A stretch of DNA of 6,597 nucleotides from an uncultured Bacteroidales bacterium (GTDB lineage Bacteria > Bacteroidota > Bacteroidia > Bacteroidales > Paludibacteraceae). Shown here piece after piece: positions 5,452 to 6,597 of this stretch. The stretch lies in NCBI GenBank assembly GCA_937915765.1, contig CALGHE010000078.1, forward strand, positions 1 to 6,597. Reading direction: 5' to 3'. Position numbers and translations under genes: made by a program. The notes below the pieces were generated by a model. That model was not told where the DNA came from. It made no database searches and saw nothing but the letters and a program-made list of their open reading frames with translations. Each line of letters opens with the position of its first letter. Within the stretch, counting starts at the first letter, position 1.

Positions 5452-6354
5452 ATGAATTGGTATCTGAAATGTTTCCGCCAGTATGCGGATTTCGAAGGAA
5501 GAGCAAGGAGAAAAGAGTTCTGGATGTACTCGCTTTTCAACTTTGCAATTTACGCTGTCCTTATGTTGATTGCAGCAACATTCTACATAAACGGATATCC
5601 GAGTATGCTGATGGCAGTTGGAGGGCTTGTCTCGTTATACTCTTTAGCGACACTGGTTCCCTCTCTTGCGGTCACATTCCGCCGAATACATGACACCGGC
5701 AGGCACGGATACATGTTTTCCGTAGGGTTTATACCTATCGTCGGTCTGATATGGCTTCTTATATTGCTATGTCAAGACAGCCAGTCCGATTCAAACAACT
5801 GGGGCAAAAATCCGAAGGAGGAGGACTTAAAAGTAAACGAAGAACTTGCCGCGCCTAACACAAGCACAGCCGGAATGAACTTTAAGGAGATCGTGCTGAA
5901 GCCGCTGAAACAATATGCAGACTTCAAAGGCAGGGCGGACAAAAAAGAGTTTTGGACATTCACGTTCATCTGCGCTATCATCACCAATGCTTTGGCGCTG
6001 ATCATGACCACAGTCACATATTTCACCTATGACACCACATGGGCTTCCATCGGATATTGCGTATGCGCAGGCTTCATTCTCGCAACGTTAGCTCCGTCTC
6101 TTGCAGTCTCTGCGCGCAGGCTTCACGACATAGGTCAGAGCGGCTGGATGGTTCTGGTTTCGCTGATTCCGGTCGCAGGAGTCATCTGGCTTGTACTTTT
6201 GCTAAGCAAAGAGGGTCAGGCCGAATGCAACAAATGGGGAAGCAAGCCAAAGAAATTACCAAAACAGATAATCTCTGATGACAATGAAGCAGATGCTGTA
6301 ACTGACGACAATTCGTCTGTTGCGGAAATTCCTACAGAAGCCGTGCAAATATAA
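5452..6354 (+). CDS. Membrane protein with two DUF805 domains fused in tandem
   Basis: A 300-residue inner-membrane protein made of two DUF805 units; most family members have one, at about 110-170 residues. Domain 1 (1-122) has YADFEGRARRKEFW, hydrophobic stretches at about 28-46 and 52-75, LVPSLAVTFRRIHDTGRHGY (68-87), another hydrophobic stretch at about 88-107, and SDSNNWGKNPKE. A 23-residue polar linker follows (123-145). Domain 2 (146-267) repeats the plan: YADFKGRADKKEFW (155-168), LAPSLAVSARRLHDIGQSGW (213-232), IPVAGVIWLVLLL, and CNKWGSKPKK. The tail 268-300 is acidic. Domain 1 departs from the family at HGY (normally SGW), and domain 2 has HDIG for the usual HDTG. Domain 1 is closer to the neighbour at 4701 than domain 2 is at the N-terminal motif, which suggests gene duplication plus fusion. 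Role unknown; a scaffold or transport accessory is only a guess. There is one continuous frame with no stop between the domains. Confidence 0.92.
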   Translation: MNWYLKCFRQYADFEGRARRKEFWMYSLFNFAIYAVLMLIAATFYINGYPSMLMAVGGLVSLYSLATLVPSLAVTFRRIHDTGRHGYMFSVGFIPIVGLIWLLILLCQDSQSDSNNWGKNPKEEDLKVNEELAAPNTSTAGMNFKEIVLKPLKQYADFKGRADKKEFWTFTFICAIITNALALIMTTVTYFTYDTTWASIGYCVCAGFILATLAPSLAVSARRLHDIGQSGWMVLVSLIPVAGVIWLVLLLSKEGQAECNKWGSKPKKLPKQIISDDNEADAVTDDNSSVAEIPTEAVQI

Positions 6355-6361
6355 AGGCCGC

Positions 6362-6373
6362 TTCTATAAATTA
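6362..6373 (+). repeat. Third copy of the TTCTATAAATTA repeat arm
   Basis: The 12 bases match the left arm at 5273-5284 exactly. Homology continues outside: AAAGG-n-n-G precedes both copies, and downstream both have GTC followed by an A-rich stretch and TTTGAAAA. Each copy lies 3' of a DUF805 gene, here only 7 bases after the stop codon. It may mark a duplicated 3' flank or be a dispersed repeat. Confidence 0.5.
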
Positions 6374-6390
6374 AGTCTAAAAACTTTGAA

Positions 6391-6430
6391 AAAAGATGAG
6401 AGACGCAGCGTGCTACGTCTCTCGTCTTTT
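6391..6430. terminator. Bidirectional hairpin terminator between convergent genes (palindrome copy C)
   Basis: A 15-base-pair stem joins 6391-6405 (AAAAGATGAGAGACG) with 6416-6430 (CGTCTCTCGTCTTTT), with a single T-G pair, around the 10-base core CAGCGTGCTA. The plus-strand side ends in TTTT, and the minus-strand side continues into six T. It lies 37 bases after the stop of the double-DUF805 gene and directly abuts the minus-strand stop codon of the nuclease gene at 6431, so it can end both transcripts. Its centre (6400-6421) is the best-preserved copy of the palindrome also found at 747-768 and 4041-4062. Confidence 0.85.
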
Positions 6431-6597
6431 CTATTGGAGATTAGATATTTCATCCATGGTCAAGCCTGTGATCTCGGAGATTTCTTCAATGGACAAGTCA
6501 AACTTCAGCATTTTTCGGGCGGTGTTGAGTTGGGTCTCTTTTATGCCTTGGGCAAGGCCTTTTTCAATGCCCTCGGCTAGGCCTTCCGCTTTGCCTT
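6431..6597 (-). CDS. Rpn/PD-(D/E)XK transposase-type nuclease, C-terminal end (5' part outside window)
   Basis: The last 54 codons and the TAG stop (6431-6433) of a gene entering from the right edge. The visible peptide starts with a four-residue periodic stretch in which Gly recurs (GKAE, GLAE, GIEK, GLAQ, GIKE). It ends with a helical tail, TARKMLKFDLSIEEISEITGLTMDEISNLQ. This combination, a G-E-K-rich linker followed by an 'A-x-x-ML...IEEI...TGLT-x-x-EI-x-x-L' helix pair, is typical of the C-terminus of Rpn-family recombination-promoting nucleases/putative transposases (PD-(D/E)XK fold), common in many copies in Bacteroidales. The catalytic N-terminal domain is not in view, so activity cannot be judged. 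The gene converges on the double-DUF805 gene and uses the hairpin at 6391-6430 as terminator. Confidence 0.8.
   Translation of the reverse strand, partial: GKAEGLAEGIEKGLAQGIKETQLNTARKMLKFDLSIEEISEITGLTMDEISNLQ

Noticed and set aside
6320..6580. Plus-strand open frame spanning the end of the double-DUF805 gene and the nuclease end
   Set aside because: It crosses a strong terminator and is antisense to the recognisable Rpn-type C-terminus; no independent support.

Overview
The window looks like chromosomal DNA from the order Bacteroidales (phylum Bacteroidota). Three things point there. Several genes are preceded by the Bacteroidetes housekeeping promoter type (TTTG, about 19 bases, TAnnTTTG) and lack Shine-Dalgarno sequences. 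One secreted protein ends in a type IX secretion (T9SS) type A sorting domain. Another carries the 'FSKGNLQY...WRFAENQ...TNYDWGVYNAISNGG' domain that I know from Bacteroidales genomes. The genus cannot be fixed from the sequence.

Layout. At 1-440 (minus) is the N-terminal 146 codons of a UvrD/PcrA superfamily 1 DNA helicase with a near-consensus promoter; the rest of the gene lies outside the window. At 441-773 there is no gene: it holds the helicase promoter, two tandem hairpins, a strong intrinsic terminator and one copy of a dispersed palindrome. At 774-4005 (minus) is a two-gene operon for exported proteins. The upstream gene (2440-4005) encodes a 521-residue protein with an internal sorting-domain-like fold and a C-terminal lectin-like/FISUMP-like domain. 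Nineteen bases later comes a 548-residue beta-helix T9SS cargo protein (774-2420). At 4006-4700 is a gene-poor spacer with the operon promoter, a second, degenerate palindrome copy, a GC-rich island bearing a duplicated 15-base palindrome, and a consensus promoter facing right.

At 4701-6354 (plus) are two paralogous DUF805 inner-membrane proteins. The first has one DUF805 domain and a strong terminator of its own. The second has two DUF805 domains fused in tandem. Between them lies an inverted repeat whose 12-base arm recurs once more after the second gene. At 6431-6597 (minus) is the C-terminal end of an Rpn/PD-(D/E)XK transposase-type nuclease. It converges on the fused DUF805 gene, and the two share a bidirectional hairpin terminator that is the third copy of the palindrome.

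How the parts relate. The two exported proteins are probably co-transcribed and made together for the cell surface or outside medium. The DUF805 pair looks like a local duplication followed by domain fusion, with each gene under its own promoter; DUF805 has no assigned biochemical role. I do not see a clear undescribed multi-gene system here. The most unusual items are the fused double DUF805 gene beside its single-domain paralogue, the dispersed palindrome copies bracketing the secreted-protein operon, and the sorting-domain-like module at the wrong end of the 521-residue protein.
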